Positions 8,457 to 17,497 of a stretch of 34,442 bases of DNA are shown in pieces. The translations under genes and the position numbers were made by a program. The notes beneath the pieces were generated by a model. It saw only the letters and a list, made by a program, of their open reading frames with translations. It ran no database searches and was not told where the DNA came from. Within the stretch, counting starts at the first letter, position 1. Each line of letters begins with the position of its first letter. The stretch comes from Bacteroidetes bacterium MED-G17 (GTDB lineage: Bacteria > Bacteroidota > Bacteroidia > NS11-12g > UBA9320): positions 155,666 through 190,107 of the forward strand of contig NTKK01000004.1 of the NCBI GenBank assembly GCA_002457675.1. Reading direction: 5' to 3'.

Positions 8457-8973
8457 CAAAAATTGGACACTATTCCTCGATAGAGATGGTGTGATAAATG
8501 AGCGCCTAATTGGAGATTATGTGAAATCTGTGGAGGAGTTTACTTTTTGTAAAGGTGCTGTTGAGGCCATAGCAACTTTCACCAAAATTTTTGGCAAAAT
8601 AATTGTGATAACCAATCAACAGGGAATTGGAAAATCTATTATGAGTGAAATGGATTTATTAACGATTCATCAATATATGTCAGCTGAAATTAAAAAACAT
8701 GGCGGCTTTGTAAATGACATCTTTTATTGTCCTGACCTAGCATCAAAAAATCAAAATTGTAGAAAACCAAATCCAACCATGGCATACAAAGCCAAAGAAA
8801 AATACCCAAGCATTGATTTTAATAAATCCTTAATGATCGGTGATAGTGAAAGTGATATGATTTTTGCCCATAACGTTGGTTGTCATGCATTATTCATATC
8901 GCCAATCATTCATAAGAATTATCAAACATTTCCTAGTTTAATACATATAGCAAAAAAGCTGTTAAATGAGTAA
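8416..8973 (+). CDS. gmhB: D-glycero-D-manno-heptose-1,7-bisphosphate 7-phosphatase (GmhB-like)
   Basis: A 185-residue HAD-superfamily phosphatase. Motif I is FLDRDGVIN with Asp22 nucleophile and Asp24 acid/base; VITNQQG is motif II; CRKPNP carries Lys117; IGDSESDM (Asp143, Asp147) is motif IV. This is the histidinol-phosphatase/GmhB branch and would remove the C7 phosphate between the hddA and hddC steps. The loop that holds structural zinc in E. coli GmhB (Cys92, His94, Cys107, Cys109) is shorter here and keeps only Cys105 and Cys115, with Asp and Gln at the other two positions. I used ATG 8416, which lies inside the end of hddC; no later in-frame ATG precedes motif I. Confidence 0.86.
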   Translation: MKKPNQNFLNTQLNKNWTLFLDRDGVINERLIGDYVKSVEEFTFCKGAVEAIATFTKIFGKIIVITNQQGIGKSIMSEMDLLTIHQYMSAEIKKHGGFVNDIFYCPDLASKNQNCRKPNPTMAYKAKEKYPSIDFNKSLMIGDSESDMIFAHNVGCHALFISPIIHKNYQTFPSLIHIAKKLLNE

Positions 8974-9007
8974 ACCAAAATAACCCTCTAAATCGTTATT
9001 GATATAA

Positions 9008-12000
9008 GTGATTAAGAAAGCGACATATCTATTATTAACACTTGTGTTGTCTAAGACCTCGTGGTCTACACATTTGGTTGGTGGATATACCTCTTATACC
9101 TACCTAACAACAAATGCTGACGGAACATTTAAGTATCGCCTAGATCTTAATTTATTTCGAGACTGCAAGCCTTCTTCAGCAGATTTTGTTAAAACAATAG
9201 AAATTGGCATCTACAAAGATGCGGCATTACAAGATTTGATTCAAAAAGTTAGCATTTCTAACCCTAGCATCAACAAAGTAAATCCTCCTGGTAATACACC
9301 CTGTCCTTTCCTATTGCAAAACGTATGCGTAGAAAAGGGGTTTTTTTCAACCATCATTAACCTGCCATCCATCAACTCCGGCTACCATATTGTTTATCAA
9401 GTTTGTTGTAGAAATACACAAGTCAATTTAGCTGACAACAACGGGACCACACAAGGACAAACCTATTATGCATTTATTCCTTCCCCAGAAAAAATTATAA
9501 ATAGTTCGCCTCGGTTTTCCGGTGTACCTGTTCCTTACATGTGTCAAAACGAGTTAAGCGATTTTTTATTACGCGCCATAGATCCTGACGGAGACTCATT
9601 GGTTTATCGCTACTCAAGGCCATATCAAGGGGCCTCCGTCATCGACCCAAATCCATCTCCCCCGCAATTTAAACCTTCACAGAAAGGAGTGAATTATGCC
9701 AATGGGTTTTCAGAGAACCAGCCTTTTGGCAATAGTGGAAGCTTTTCTGTCAATCCACGTACTGGACTAACCTCCTTACTTTCTAAGAATACAGGCAATT
9801 TTACCGTTGGTATAGAAGTCAGAGAGTTTCGTAATGGAGTGGACTTGGGAAACTCCACCCGTCTTGATCTGCAGGTTTGGGTGATTTCCTGTCCAAAAAA
9901 TCAAGTTCCCAAAATTTCCAAACCATCAATTAAAGAATTTGAAGTAGATGCAGGCGAAGAAATTTGCTTAGAATTTGAAGCCACAGACCCAGACAATGAC
10001 TATGTAACATTATCAGCTGCAGGCAATCTATTGGATGGCCAAAATGGTTTTAAAGGCCAAAAAGCAAAATTTAAAAGCAACTTTGGTCTTGGTAAAGCAA
10101 CTGGAGAACTGTGTTGGACGCCTTCATGCCCAAGCGGTGCATTTTTAAACCAAGCTCGAGATACGCCATATTATTTCACGGTTGATGCTTTGGATAATGG
10201 TTGTCCACCTAAAAGAGATGGTGAAGTTTTTTCCATTAAGGTAAAACCTTTTGAAGGCGCAGACTCAATTTTTGGCCCCAACATTATTTGTGGTGGCTCA
10301 AAAGCTTGGTACAATATCATTAGAAAAGAACAAAACGGAGGAACCGTTTATTGGACAGCTGATAATGGAAAAATCAATGCCTTGAAAGAAAGTTCAGCAC
10401 AAATAAAGTGGGATTCTCTAGCTACAAAAGGAAGAGTTGCCGCGGTAGAAATTAATAAATATGGATGCCCCGGAGATACCATATATTATGAAGTAGACAT
10501 AAGACCTCAACCAAAAAAGCCTTCTATATTTGGCGATGACACAGTTTGCTTAGGTTCTTCAAATATTTATTTCACCAATGCTGACAACGCGCTAAAAAGT
10601 GAATGGTCGGTTTTTGGTGCCACAAACAGTAAATTGGTTCAAGACACATTAGAGGTACTTTTTGATAGAACAGGAGACGGTCTAATCTCTTTGTTTATGT
10701 CAGATAATTTCGGATGTAAAAGCAATACCGCAACCTTACCATTCAATGTGAGAAGAAAACCAGAAGCCAAAATTATTGGTCCTGCAGTGGTATGTCCAAA
10801 CAATAAAGATTACCAATACTGGGCGAAAGACGGAATTACAGAAGCCAATTATTTATGGATAAGCTCGGGAGGTATTTCAAAAATAAATACAAGCGCACCA
10901 GACTCTATTTCTGTTTCATGGGGAAGTGAAGGATTAGGTCAATTAATACTATTGATTACCGATAAGTATGGGTGCGCCAGTGATACAAGCAAACTTCAAA
11001 TTAGAAAAGACTATTTGCTTGATGCGCCACTAATTCTTGGCGATACCGATGTATGCCAAAATGAGACACAAGCATATCAAGTTCTTTCAAGTAAAAACGC
11101 TTGGTACATCTGGGCAACATCGGGTATACAAACCCAAGTAAACGATAGTTCTGCACAGATAAGCATAAAATGGCCAATTGTAGGAAAAAGTGATATTGCG
11201 GTAACTGAACAAGCATTCGATACAGTTAATAAAAAATATTGCGTTAGTAGGGTAGCAAACTTGGTTGTCTCTGTTCACCCGAACCCTGATGCACCAAAAA
11301 TTATAGGCCGCGACACGAGCTGTCAGTTTGATTCTACTCGTTTTCAAGTTGACAAAAATCAAGTGCAAAAGTATTTTTGGAGGATCAACGGAGACTCCTC
11401 CAATATCTTAGGTCAGCAAACTCCAAATATCCATATTTTTTGGTCAGACACAGGAAAATTTGATCTATCTGCACAAGCGATTTCAGTGCAAGGTTGTAAA
11501 TCTGAAATAGTCGATACCACCATAATTATTCACCCAAAACCTCAAACAATATTCACAAGAATATTACCTGCATACATCTGCCACCCAGACAAAGAACTAA
11601 AAAAGATTGTAGCAAAAGGATTCAAGCATTCAACTTTCATGTGGGGTATAAAAAATGGTACCATACAAAAAGAAGATTATGACACAATAGAAGTTATTCT
11701 CTCAGAACAAGGCGATGCAGACGTATGGACACAGGAAACTTCATCATTTGGTTGTATTGGTGATACGATTAAGACTTCGACCTATTATCAAGATTTAAGA
11801 CTAAAATTGGACTTTGTATCTGTGTTGTTGCCGGACAATCAAGTTGAAATCCAATGGAGAAGTGAAAACCAAAACGAAGTCTTAAACAACAACCAAGAAA
11901 TGTACCGAGCAAAAAACTTAGGTGGTTTTTCAAAAATTTCTACACTTGACAAGTCAACAACTTATCAAACTGACAAAGGAATAAATACAGACAACAATAT

Positions 12001-12616
12001 TTACTCTTATTATATATCTACCATCAATTTATGTAATGAAACAGTAGTATCTGATACGCATAGTCATGTGAAAGGAATCGTCAACAAACAAGATGACCAG
12101 CAAAATGGAGAAATTGATTTTACAGCTTATATCGGATGGAATAAAGGAGTTAAGCAGTACGAACTGTTTAGAAAATTACCAGATAAAAATTATGAACTTT
12201 TTGACGTCTTTCAACAAAATACGAAAACAACATACAATCTAGGCCTTGCCTATTACCAACAATGTTTCAGAGTTAAATCTATTGCGAATAGCCCCGATAC
12301 GAGCATTAGTTGGAGCAATGAATTTTGCATTAATTTCGACCCTTTGGTTTTTATACCCAACGCCTTTACTCCCAATGAGTCAGGAGAATTAAATCAGACA
12401 TTTGGTGCTTACATAGGAGCGGTAAAATCTTTTGAAATTCAGATTTTCAATAGATGGGGCGAACAAATCTTCTTCAGTAAAGATAAAAATTTTCGCTGGA
12501 CTGGAGAATACAATAAACAGCCACTCCCTATTGGCGTTTATGCCTATTTGGCCAAATACACAGATTTTTACGGAAAATCTTATCAAAAATCAGGTTCGAT
12601 TCACCTGTTACGTTAA
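9008..12616 (+). CDS. Large PKD-like repeat surface protein with type B T9SS (CHU_C-like) C-terminal domain
   Basis: A 1202-residue secreted protein from a GTG start, chosen because it gives a clean signal peptide (IKKATYLLLTLVLSKTSW). An N-terminal domain beginning THLVGGYTSY with several cysteine pairs is common to Bacteroidota gliding-associated proteins. From about residue 415 to 900 come repeated 85-95-residue Ig/PKD-like units, each opening with a 'xIxGxxxxC' phrase (for example IFGDDTVCLG, IIGPAVVCPN, ILGDTDVCQN, IIGRDTSCQF). Residues 1114-1202 are the gliding-motility-associated/type B sorting domain (VFIPNAFTPN, IFNRWGEQIF, GVYAYLAKY). It is probably exported by T9SS to the cell surface as an adhesin or matrix protein; the ligand is unknown. 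It lies 34 bases after gmhB. Confidence 0.87.
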   Translation: MIKKATYLLLTLVLSKTSWSTHLVGGYTSYTYLTTNADGTFKYRLDLNLFRDCKPSSADFVKTIEIGIYKDAALQDLIQKVSISNPSINKVNPPGNTPCPFLLQNVCVEKGFFSTIINLPSINSGYHIVYQVCCRNTQVNLADNNGTTQGQTYYAFIPSPEKIINSSPRFSGVPVPYMCQNELSDFLLRAIDPDGDSLVYRYSRPYQGASVIDPNPSPPQFKPSQKGVNYANGFSENQPFGNSGSFSVNPRTGLTSLLSKNTGNFTVGIEVREFRNGVDLGNSTRLDLQVWVISCPKNQVPKISKPSIKEFEVDAGEEICLEFEATDPDNDYVTLSAAGNLLDGQNGFKGQKAKFKSNFGLGKATGELCWTPSCPSGAFLNQARDTPYYFTVDALDNGCPPKRDGEVFSIKVKPFEGADSIFGPNIICGGSKAWYNIIRKEQNGGTVYWTADNGKINALKESSAQIKWDSLATKGRVAAVEINKYGCPGDTIYYEVDIRPQPKKPSIFGDDTVCLGSSNIYFTNADNALKSEWSVFGATNSKLVQDTLEVLFDRTGDGLISLFMSDNFGCKSNTATLPFNVRRKPEAKIIGPAVVCPNNKDYQYWAKDGITEANYLWISSGGISKINTSAPDSISVSWGSEGLGQLILLITDKYGCASDTSKLQIRKDYLLDAPLILGDTDVCQNETQAYQVLSSKNAWYIWATSGIQTQVNDSSAQISIKWPIVGKSDIAVTEQAFDTVNKKYCVSRVANLVVSVHPNPDAPKIIGRDTSCQFDSTRFQVDKNQVQKYFWRINGDSSNILGQQTPNIHIFWSDTGKFDLSAQAISVQGCKSEIVDTTIIIHPKPQTIFTRILPAYICHPDKELKKIVAKGFKHSTFMWGIKNGTIQKEDYDTIEVILSEQGDADVWTQETSSFGCIGDTIKTSTYYQDLRLKLDFVSVLLPDNQVEIQWRSENQNEVLNNNQEMYRAKNLGGFSKISTLDKSTTYQTDKGINTDNNIYSYYISTINLCNETVVSDTHSHVKGIVNKQDDQQNGEIDFTAYIGWNKGVKQYELFRKLPDKNYELFDVFQQNTKTTYNLGLAYYQQCFRVKSIANSPDTSISWSNEFCINFDPLVFIPNAFTPNESGELNQTFGAYIGAVKSFEIQIFNRWGEQIFFSKDKNFRWTGEYNKQPLPIGVYAYLAKYTDFYGKSYQKSGSIHLLR

Positions 12617-12618
12617 GA

Positions 12619-12647
12619 ATTGTTAAAAAGTTGTACAATTTAACAAT
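12619..12647. repeat. Inverted repeat ATTGTTAAA / TTTAACAAT
   Basis: Nine-base perfect arms (12619-12627 and 12639-12647) flank an 11-base loop containing the palindrome TTGTACAA (12631-12638). It lies three bases after the stop of the PKD-like gene. It could be a weak AT-rich terminator or an operator for the next gene; there is no T-run, so neither role is certain. Confidence 0.4.
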
Positions 12648-12659
12648 ACTCCAATCGGT

Positions 12660-12667
12660 TATTTTTG
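12660..12667 (+). promoter_or_regulatory. Putative -7 box TATTTTTG for the TPR gene
   Basis: TATTTTTG fits TAnnTTTG and ends 7 bases before the ATG at 12675, so transcripts would have almost no leader. No TTG at 19-21 bases upstream was found; the nearest, at 12631-12633, is 26 bases away and lies inside the inverted repeat. Confidence 0.35.
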
Positions 12668-12674
12668 AGTAGGA

Positions 12675-15600
12675 ATGTTGAAAAACTTATTATATACTTT
12701 TTTTTGGATTTTTTTATTCTTACCAAGTGCACAAGCACAGGTAAGCAACCGTTTTGTGAGTGCATACCAACATTATCAAAATGGCAAAGACCTTTACAAC
12801 AAAAATCAGTTTGGTCCAAGTATAATAGCATTCCAAAAATTTACAGAGATGGCACCCAATGCACCTCAAAATTATGATGCTCAGATATATATTTTGTTAA
12901 GCAAATTAAAGCTTCAACACAAAAACACCTCCCGACAGTTGACCAGACTTGCTCTCCAAAATACTGGAATGCCCGTTAATAATTTTGCACTTTTTGAACT
13001 GGGTAATCATTATTTTTCAAAAAGTAAATATCGTCAAGCAAAAAAGTATTATTCAAAAGTAGACGCATCAGAATATGACTATGAAAATTATGAAAAAATT
13101 CAATTTAATTTGGGTTATAGCTATTTCAAGATCAATGAAATGGACGTGGCTAAAAGGCGATTTGAAAGAATAAAAAACAAAACCACTAGTCCGTATTATC
13201 TTAGAACAAATTATTTTTATGGTTATATATGTTATGCCCAAAAGCAATTCGAAGAGGCAATTGAAAATTGGTCAAAATTAGGTGATAAAGGGCCAAAAAC
13301 TATGCAGTTACAATTGGCTCAGATTTACTATGGGAAAGGCGATTATAAGCAAGCGATTGAAAAAGCCAAATTGGCAAACATCAACAAATTGAATCAAGCT
13401 TCAGATTTACTATTAGGGAAATGCTATTTTCAACAAGCAAATTATGAAAATGCATACATCTACCTAAAAAATATTGATTCTGACAAACTAACAAACGAAG
13501 AAAAAGCCCAAATAGCCTATTGTGAATACTTGTACGAGCATCCAGAAAAAGCAACCGCACTCCTATCAGAAATTAGCTCAAGCGAAGGCAGTTTAGGCCA
13601 AATGGCAAACTATTACCTAGCAAAAACATATCTAAAAAACTCGGACAAAAAGAACGCTTTTTCTGCCTTGGCTATCTCAAAAAATATTGAAGAAGACAAA
13701 AATATTCAAGAGCTAAGCCTATTTAACTATGCAAAACTTTGCTTTGAGCTAAACAGGCACACAGAGGCATTTTCTGCCCTTGAACTGTTTCAAAAAAAAT
13801 ATCCTAAAAGTCAATATCAAGGTGAAACCAACCAAATTATGGCCTTCATATTTCTAAAGAATAAAGACTACATTAAAGCCATTAATTATATAGAAAAGAT
13901 GCCTATACTGTCTAAATCTATTAAAGAAGTTTACCAAAAAACGACTTTGAAATATGCAAAACAAAAGATCTTAAATGCTGATTTTGAAGACGGGATAAAA
14001 TTTCTAAATAAATCAAAAAAATACCCTGTCAGCAAAGCAATATTGGCCGAAACCAACTTCTGGTTAGGTGAATCATATTTTCAATCTCAAAAATTCCAAA
14101 AAAGTAAACACTTTACTGAGGCTTATTTGATCAACAAAAAATTAGCGCCAAATCTTCAATACAAAGCGAATTACAATTTAGGGTATGCAAACTACCAAAT
14201 GAAGAAAATTAAATTGGCTGCATCAAATTTTTCTAAATGTGCCAAACAAATGGAGAAAGCGCATAAGAAAAATAAAATGTATGTTGATGCACTTACCCGT
14301 TCTGCAGATTGCTATTTCTTAATTGGCAATTACAACGGAGCGAGCTGGCAATACAGGAAAATTATTAAAAACAACTTTTTCAATAAAGATTACGCATTGT
14401 TTCAAAGTGGAATAATTTATGGCTTACTAAACCAATACAACAAGAAAATTTCATCCCTCAAAGAAATCATAACTTCCTTTAAAAAATCAAGTTATATGGA
14501 CGATGCGATCTTCGAGCTGGCTTCTACCTATCAAGAGAAAAACAACACTGAAGACGCCGTTAAGTTATATGAACTACTAGTTTCAAAATATAATTTCTCT
14601 CCATATCTCGCAGATGCACAACTTCGGATAGGCTTGATATATTATAATAAAGGACGCAATCAACAGGCCATTGACAACTACAAAAAAGTCGTAGAAAACT
14701 TTCCCAATACCGCCTATGCAAAGCAAGCCATGAATTTTGTAAAACTTATCTATACCGATATGGGCCAAGGAGATCTATACATAGACTTCGTAAATAGCAC
14801 AGGCGTGGAAATGAGCATGTCCTTGCAAGACTCCTTGCTATATGAAACAGCATGGAAAAAATATCAAAACGGTGATTGTGACAAAGCTTCGATAGGCTTC
14901 GATAAATACCTAAAGCAATTTAAAAAGAATGGATTTTTTAAGATTCAAGCAGCTTATTATTTGGCTGAATGCTCTTTTTATGGTCAAAATATTCCAAGAG
15001 CAACAAACTATTACAGGTTCGTAGCAAATTCAACCAGAAATGAATTCTCAGAAAAAGCAGCTAAAAAAGCAGCAAAGATTTTATCAAAAGACAGTACTTA
15101 TGATTTAGCTTATACCTATTATCAAAAGTTTGAACAATACGCCAGCAACACGAGCAATAAAATCATTGCCTTAATGGGCCAAATAAGGTGCCTTGATCAT
15201 TTAAATCAAAAAGAGGAAATGAAAAGCCTGGCCTTTAAAGCTTTAAGTTTTGAAGAAATAAATACTACGGATAAAACTGAATTAAATATGAAATTGGCCC
15301 ATTACTTTTGGGATAAAGAAGTAAAAGATAGTGCGGTTGTTTTCTACTCCAATGTTGTTGCTTTAAGTCGGTCTGAATTTGCTGCTGAAGCTCAATACAA
15401 AATCGCGAGCTATCATTTTTCAAAAGGTGATTTGAAAGCATGCGCTGATGCCATTTATTTTTTAAACGATCAACTGGGTAACTACACTTTCTGGTTGGCA
15501 AAAGCATTTGTATTGCTTGGAGATATATACATGAAAGATGAAGACTATTTTCAAGCAAGAGCTACCTATCAAAGCATTTTAGACGGTTATGATGGAAATC

Positions 15601-15713
15601 AAGAAATTTTAGATGAAGTAAAACATAAAATTTATTTGCTTAATCAATTAGAAATGAATAAAGTAGAAGAAAATATCATAGACGATTCAGAAGCAGGAAG
15701 CATTGGCGGCTAA
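12675..15713 (+). CDS. Large tetratricopeptide-repeat (TPR) exported protein
   Basis: A 1012-residue protein with a signal peptide (LLYTFFWIFLFLPSAQAQ, cleavage near residue 21). The rest is almost wholly helical TPR-type units of about 34 residues with recurring A/G-Y-Y and A-P spacing, for example LGNHYFSKSKYRQAKKYYSK, AQIYYGKGDYKQAIEKA, GLIYYNKGRNQQAIDNYKK and FPNTAYAKQA. The C-terminal tail is acidic. Such long periplasmic or outer-membrane-anchored TPR proteins are widespread in Bacteroidota and are thought to scaffold envelope protein complexes; a more exact role is not visible. It is preceded by its own putative promoter box and followed 32 bases later by the photolyase gene. Confidence 0.86.
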   Translation: MLKNLLYTFFWIFLFLPSAQAQVSNRFVSAYQHYQNGKDLYNKNQFGPSIIAFQKFTEMAPNAPQNYDAQIYILLSKLKLQHKNTSRQLTRLALQNTGMPVNNFALFELGNHYFSKSKYRQAKKYYSKVDASEYDYENYEKIQFNLGYSYFKINEMDVAKRRFERIKNKTTSPYYLRTNYFYGYICYAQKQFEEAIENWSKLGDKGPKTMQLQLAQIYYGKGDYKQAIEKAKLANINKLNQASDLLLGKCYFQQANYENAYIYLKNIDSDKLTNEEKAQIAYCEYLYEHPEKATALLSEISSSEGSLGQMANYYLAKTYLKNSDKKNAFSALAISKNIEEDKNIQELSLFNYAKLCFELNRHTEAFSALELFQKKYPKSQYQGETNQIMAFIFLKNKDYIKAINYIEKMPILSKSIKEVYQKTTLKYAKQKILNADFEDGIKFLNKSKKYPVSKAILAETNFWLGESYFQSQKFQKSKHFTEAYLINKKLAPNLQYKANYNLGYANYQMKKIKLAASNFSKCAKQMEKAHKKNKMYVDALTRSADCYFLIGNYNGASWQYRKIIKNNFFNKDYALFQSGIIYGLLNQYNKKISSLKEIITSFKKSSYMDDAIFELASTYQEKNNTEDAVKLYELLVSKYNFSPYLADAQLRIGLIYYNKGRNQQAIDNYKKVVENFPNTAYAKQAMNFVKLIYTDMGQGDLYIDFVNSTGVEMSMSLQDSLLYETAWKKYQNGDCDKASIGFDKYLKQFKKNGFFKIQAAYYLAECSFYGQNIPRATNYYRFVANSTRNEFSEKAAKKAAKILSKDSTYDLAYTYYQKFEQYASNTSNKIIALMGQIRCLDHLNQKEEMKSLAFKALSFEEINTTDKTELNMKLAHYFWDKEVKDSAVVFYSNVVALSRSEFAAEAQYKIASYHFSKGDLKACADAIYFLNDQLGNYTFWLAKAFVLLGDIYMKDEDYFQARATYQSILDGYDGNQEILDEVKHKIYLLNQLEMNKVEENIIDDSEAGSIGG

Positions 15714-15745
15714 AACCATTATCCCATTTAGTTTGTACATTATTT

Positions 15746-17038
15746 GTGTATTCTATTCACTGGTTTAGGCGAGATCTAAGATTACAAGACAACCACGGAC
15801 TTTTTAAAGCTTTATCTTCTGGGAAACCCACACGATTGGTGTTCATTTTTGATGAAATTATTTTAGGAAAATTGAAAAACGAAAAAGATGCTCGGGTGCA
15901 CTTTATTCATGAACAAATACAAAAAATCAATAAAAAACTAAGCAATTTTAATGCTTCTATAGATGTTCATTATGGAGAGCCTAAAAATGTTTGGAAAGAA
16001 ATCATAGCAGCTAATAATGTTTCCGAAGTTCATGCCAACGAAGATTACGAGCCTTATGCAATCCAAAGAGATGAAATGATAGAAAACTTATTGAAATCAA
16101 AAGGTATACCATTTACCTTGCATAAAGACCAGGTCATATTTGCAAAAAATGAAGTATTGAAAAAAGATGGAACTCCTTATACGGTCTATACCCCCTATTC
16201 AAAAGCTTGGAAAGCTCGATTATTGGAAAACCCAATCCAATCATATCCGTCAGAAAATTTATTACAAAACTTAGATCCAAATGGTTTTAACGAGCCGATA
16301 AGTCTGGAAAAAATGGGATTTAAGAAGTCTAATCAACATTTCCCTGAATCTGTCGTTTCCGAAAGCCTAATAAAAAACTATGCGAAAACACGGGATATCC
16401 CAGGTATGTTTGGAACATCAAGATTGGGCATTCACTTTAGGTTTGGAACAATAAGTATAAGAGAAAAAGCAAAAAGGGCTGAAGCTCTTAGCACAAAATA
16501 TTTTAATGAGCTTATTTGGCGGGAATTTTACGCAAGCATTTTGTACCACTTTCCACAAGTCGTATCCAATGCATTCAAACCCATTTATGACACCATACAA
16601 TGGGACAATAACACCGATTTTTTTGAAAAATGGACCAAAGGACAAACTGGCTACCCTTTGGTAGATGCGGGCATGCGCGAACTAAATGAATCAGGCTACA
16701 TGCACAACAGAAGCCGAATGCTGGCAGCAAGTTTCTTAACTAAGCATCTTTTAATTGATTGGAGATGGGGTGAAGCTTATTTTGCGGAAAAATTACTTGA
16801 TTTCGACCTTGCGTCAAATAATGGAGGTTGGCAATGGGCAGCAGGATCGGGAGTAGATGCAGCACCTTATTTCAGGATTTTTAATCCTTATATTCAGCAT
16901 AGTAAATTTGACCCAAAGGATCTATATGTCAAAAAATGGGTTCATGAATATGATACACCAAATTACACTGAAGAAATCGTTGATCATCAATTGGCAAGAA
17001 ATAGATGTTTAGAAGCATATAAACACGCATTACAATAA
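15746..17038 (+). CDS. phr: Class I deoxyribodipyrimidine photolyase / cryptochrome
   Basis: A 430-residue flavoprotein. The canonical N-terminus IHWFRRDLRLQDN begins right after a GTG start at 15746, which is therefore favoured over later ATGs. An alpha/beta antenna-binding domain (about 1-130) is followed by the helical FAD domain: GTSRLGIHFRFGTIS, WREFY, GYPLVDAGMRELNESGYMHNR, and NNGGWQWAAGSGVDAAPYF near residues 358-376, which contains the flavin-adjacent Asn and Trp of the electron-transfer chain. It would use blue/near-UV light to reverse pyrimidine dimers; cryptochrome-type signalling cannot be excluded by sequence alone. Length is at the short end of class I. The small unknown gene follows after 6 bases. 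Confidence 0.92.
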   Translation: MYSIHWFRRDLRLQDNHGLFKALSSGKPTRLVFIFDEIILGKLKNEKDARVHFIHEQIQKINKKLSNFNASIDVHYGEPKNVWKEIIAANNVSEVHANEDYEPYAIQRDEMIENLLKSKGIPFTLHKDQVIFAKNEVLKKDGTPYTVYTPYSKAWKARLLENPIQSYPSENLLQNLDPNGFNEPISLEKMGFKKSNQHFPESVVSESLIKNYAKTRDIPGMFGTSRLGIHFRFGTISIREKAKRAEALSTKYFNELIWREFYASILYHFPQVVSNAFKPIYDTIQWDNNTDFFEKWTKGQTGYPLVDAGMRELNESGYMHNRSRMLAASFLTKHLLIDWRWGEAYFAEKLLDFDLASNNGGWQWAAGSGVDAAPYFRIFNPYIQHSKFDPKDLYVKKWVHEYDTPNYTEEIVDHQLARNRCLEAYKHALQ

Positions 17039-17044
17039 TTAGCC

Positions 17045-17497
17045 ATGAATAAATTTATACCCTACGTTTTTTATTTAATTCTGCTGTGTATGTGCACCAA
17101 TCCTAACTCCAATGAAGCTTATATAAAGTTTATAAAGAAAGGGTATAATGCTGATAGGTATAAATTAGAGAATATTTTAGAAGGCATTTCAGAAAGTTTA
17201 GAGGACAATAACGAAAATTTCTACCAACCATTGGCTATTCAGTTAATGAATTCACGAAGAGAGTTGACCTACAGAAAAGTACCGAGCAACGATTCCTTGA
17301 TTTGGTCGTATGCGCTAGGACTCAATTTGGTATACCTAGACTACGTGCAGGGGCTGCAAGGCGCGTATAGCCAAATCAATATTCAATTACTGAAGAACCG
17401 GGAAAAATACTTTTTGTATAAACTGCAGGAGATACTGCCTAGCAAAAAGTCAAGATTTGGAAAAACAACTTTTCACTCCATTATTAACCAGCATTAA
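17045..17497 (+). CDS. Small exported protein of unknown function
   Basis: A 150-residue protein I do not recognise. It starts with a hydrophobic segment (FIPYVFYLILLCMC) that could be a signal peptide or a poor lipobox ending at Cys17 (LCMC lacks the usual small residue before the cysteine). The remainder is helix-rich and basic at the end. The gene sits 6 bases after the photolyase stop and ends in a 4-base tail-to-tail overlap with rsmG, so it is squeezed between two conserved genes, and its reading frame and start fit a real gene. No function is proposed. Confidence 0.6.
   Translation: MNKFIPYVFYLILLCMCTNPNSNEAYIKFIKKGYNADRYKLENILEGISESLEDNNENFYQPLAIQLMNSRRELTYRKVPSNDSLIWSYALGLNLVYLDYVQGLQGAYSQINIQLLKNREKYFLYKLQEILPSKKSRFGKTTFHSIINQH

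Noticed and set aside
12631-12633. TTG as the -33 element for the TPR gene
   Set aside because: It is 26 bases from the -7 box, beyond the usual 19-21 base spacing.
12665-12877. 70-codon plus-strand frame over the start of the TPR gene
   Set aside because: It overlaps the signal peptide region of the TPR gene in another frame and has no independent support.
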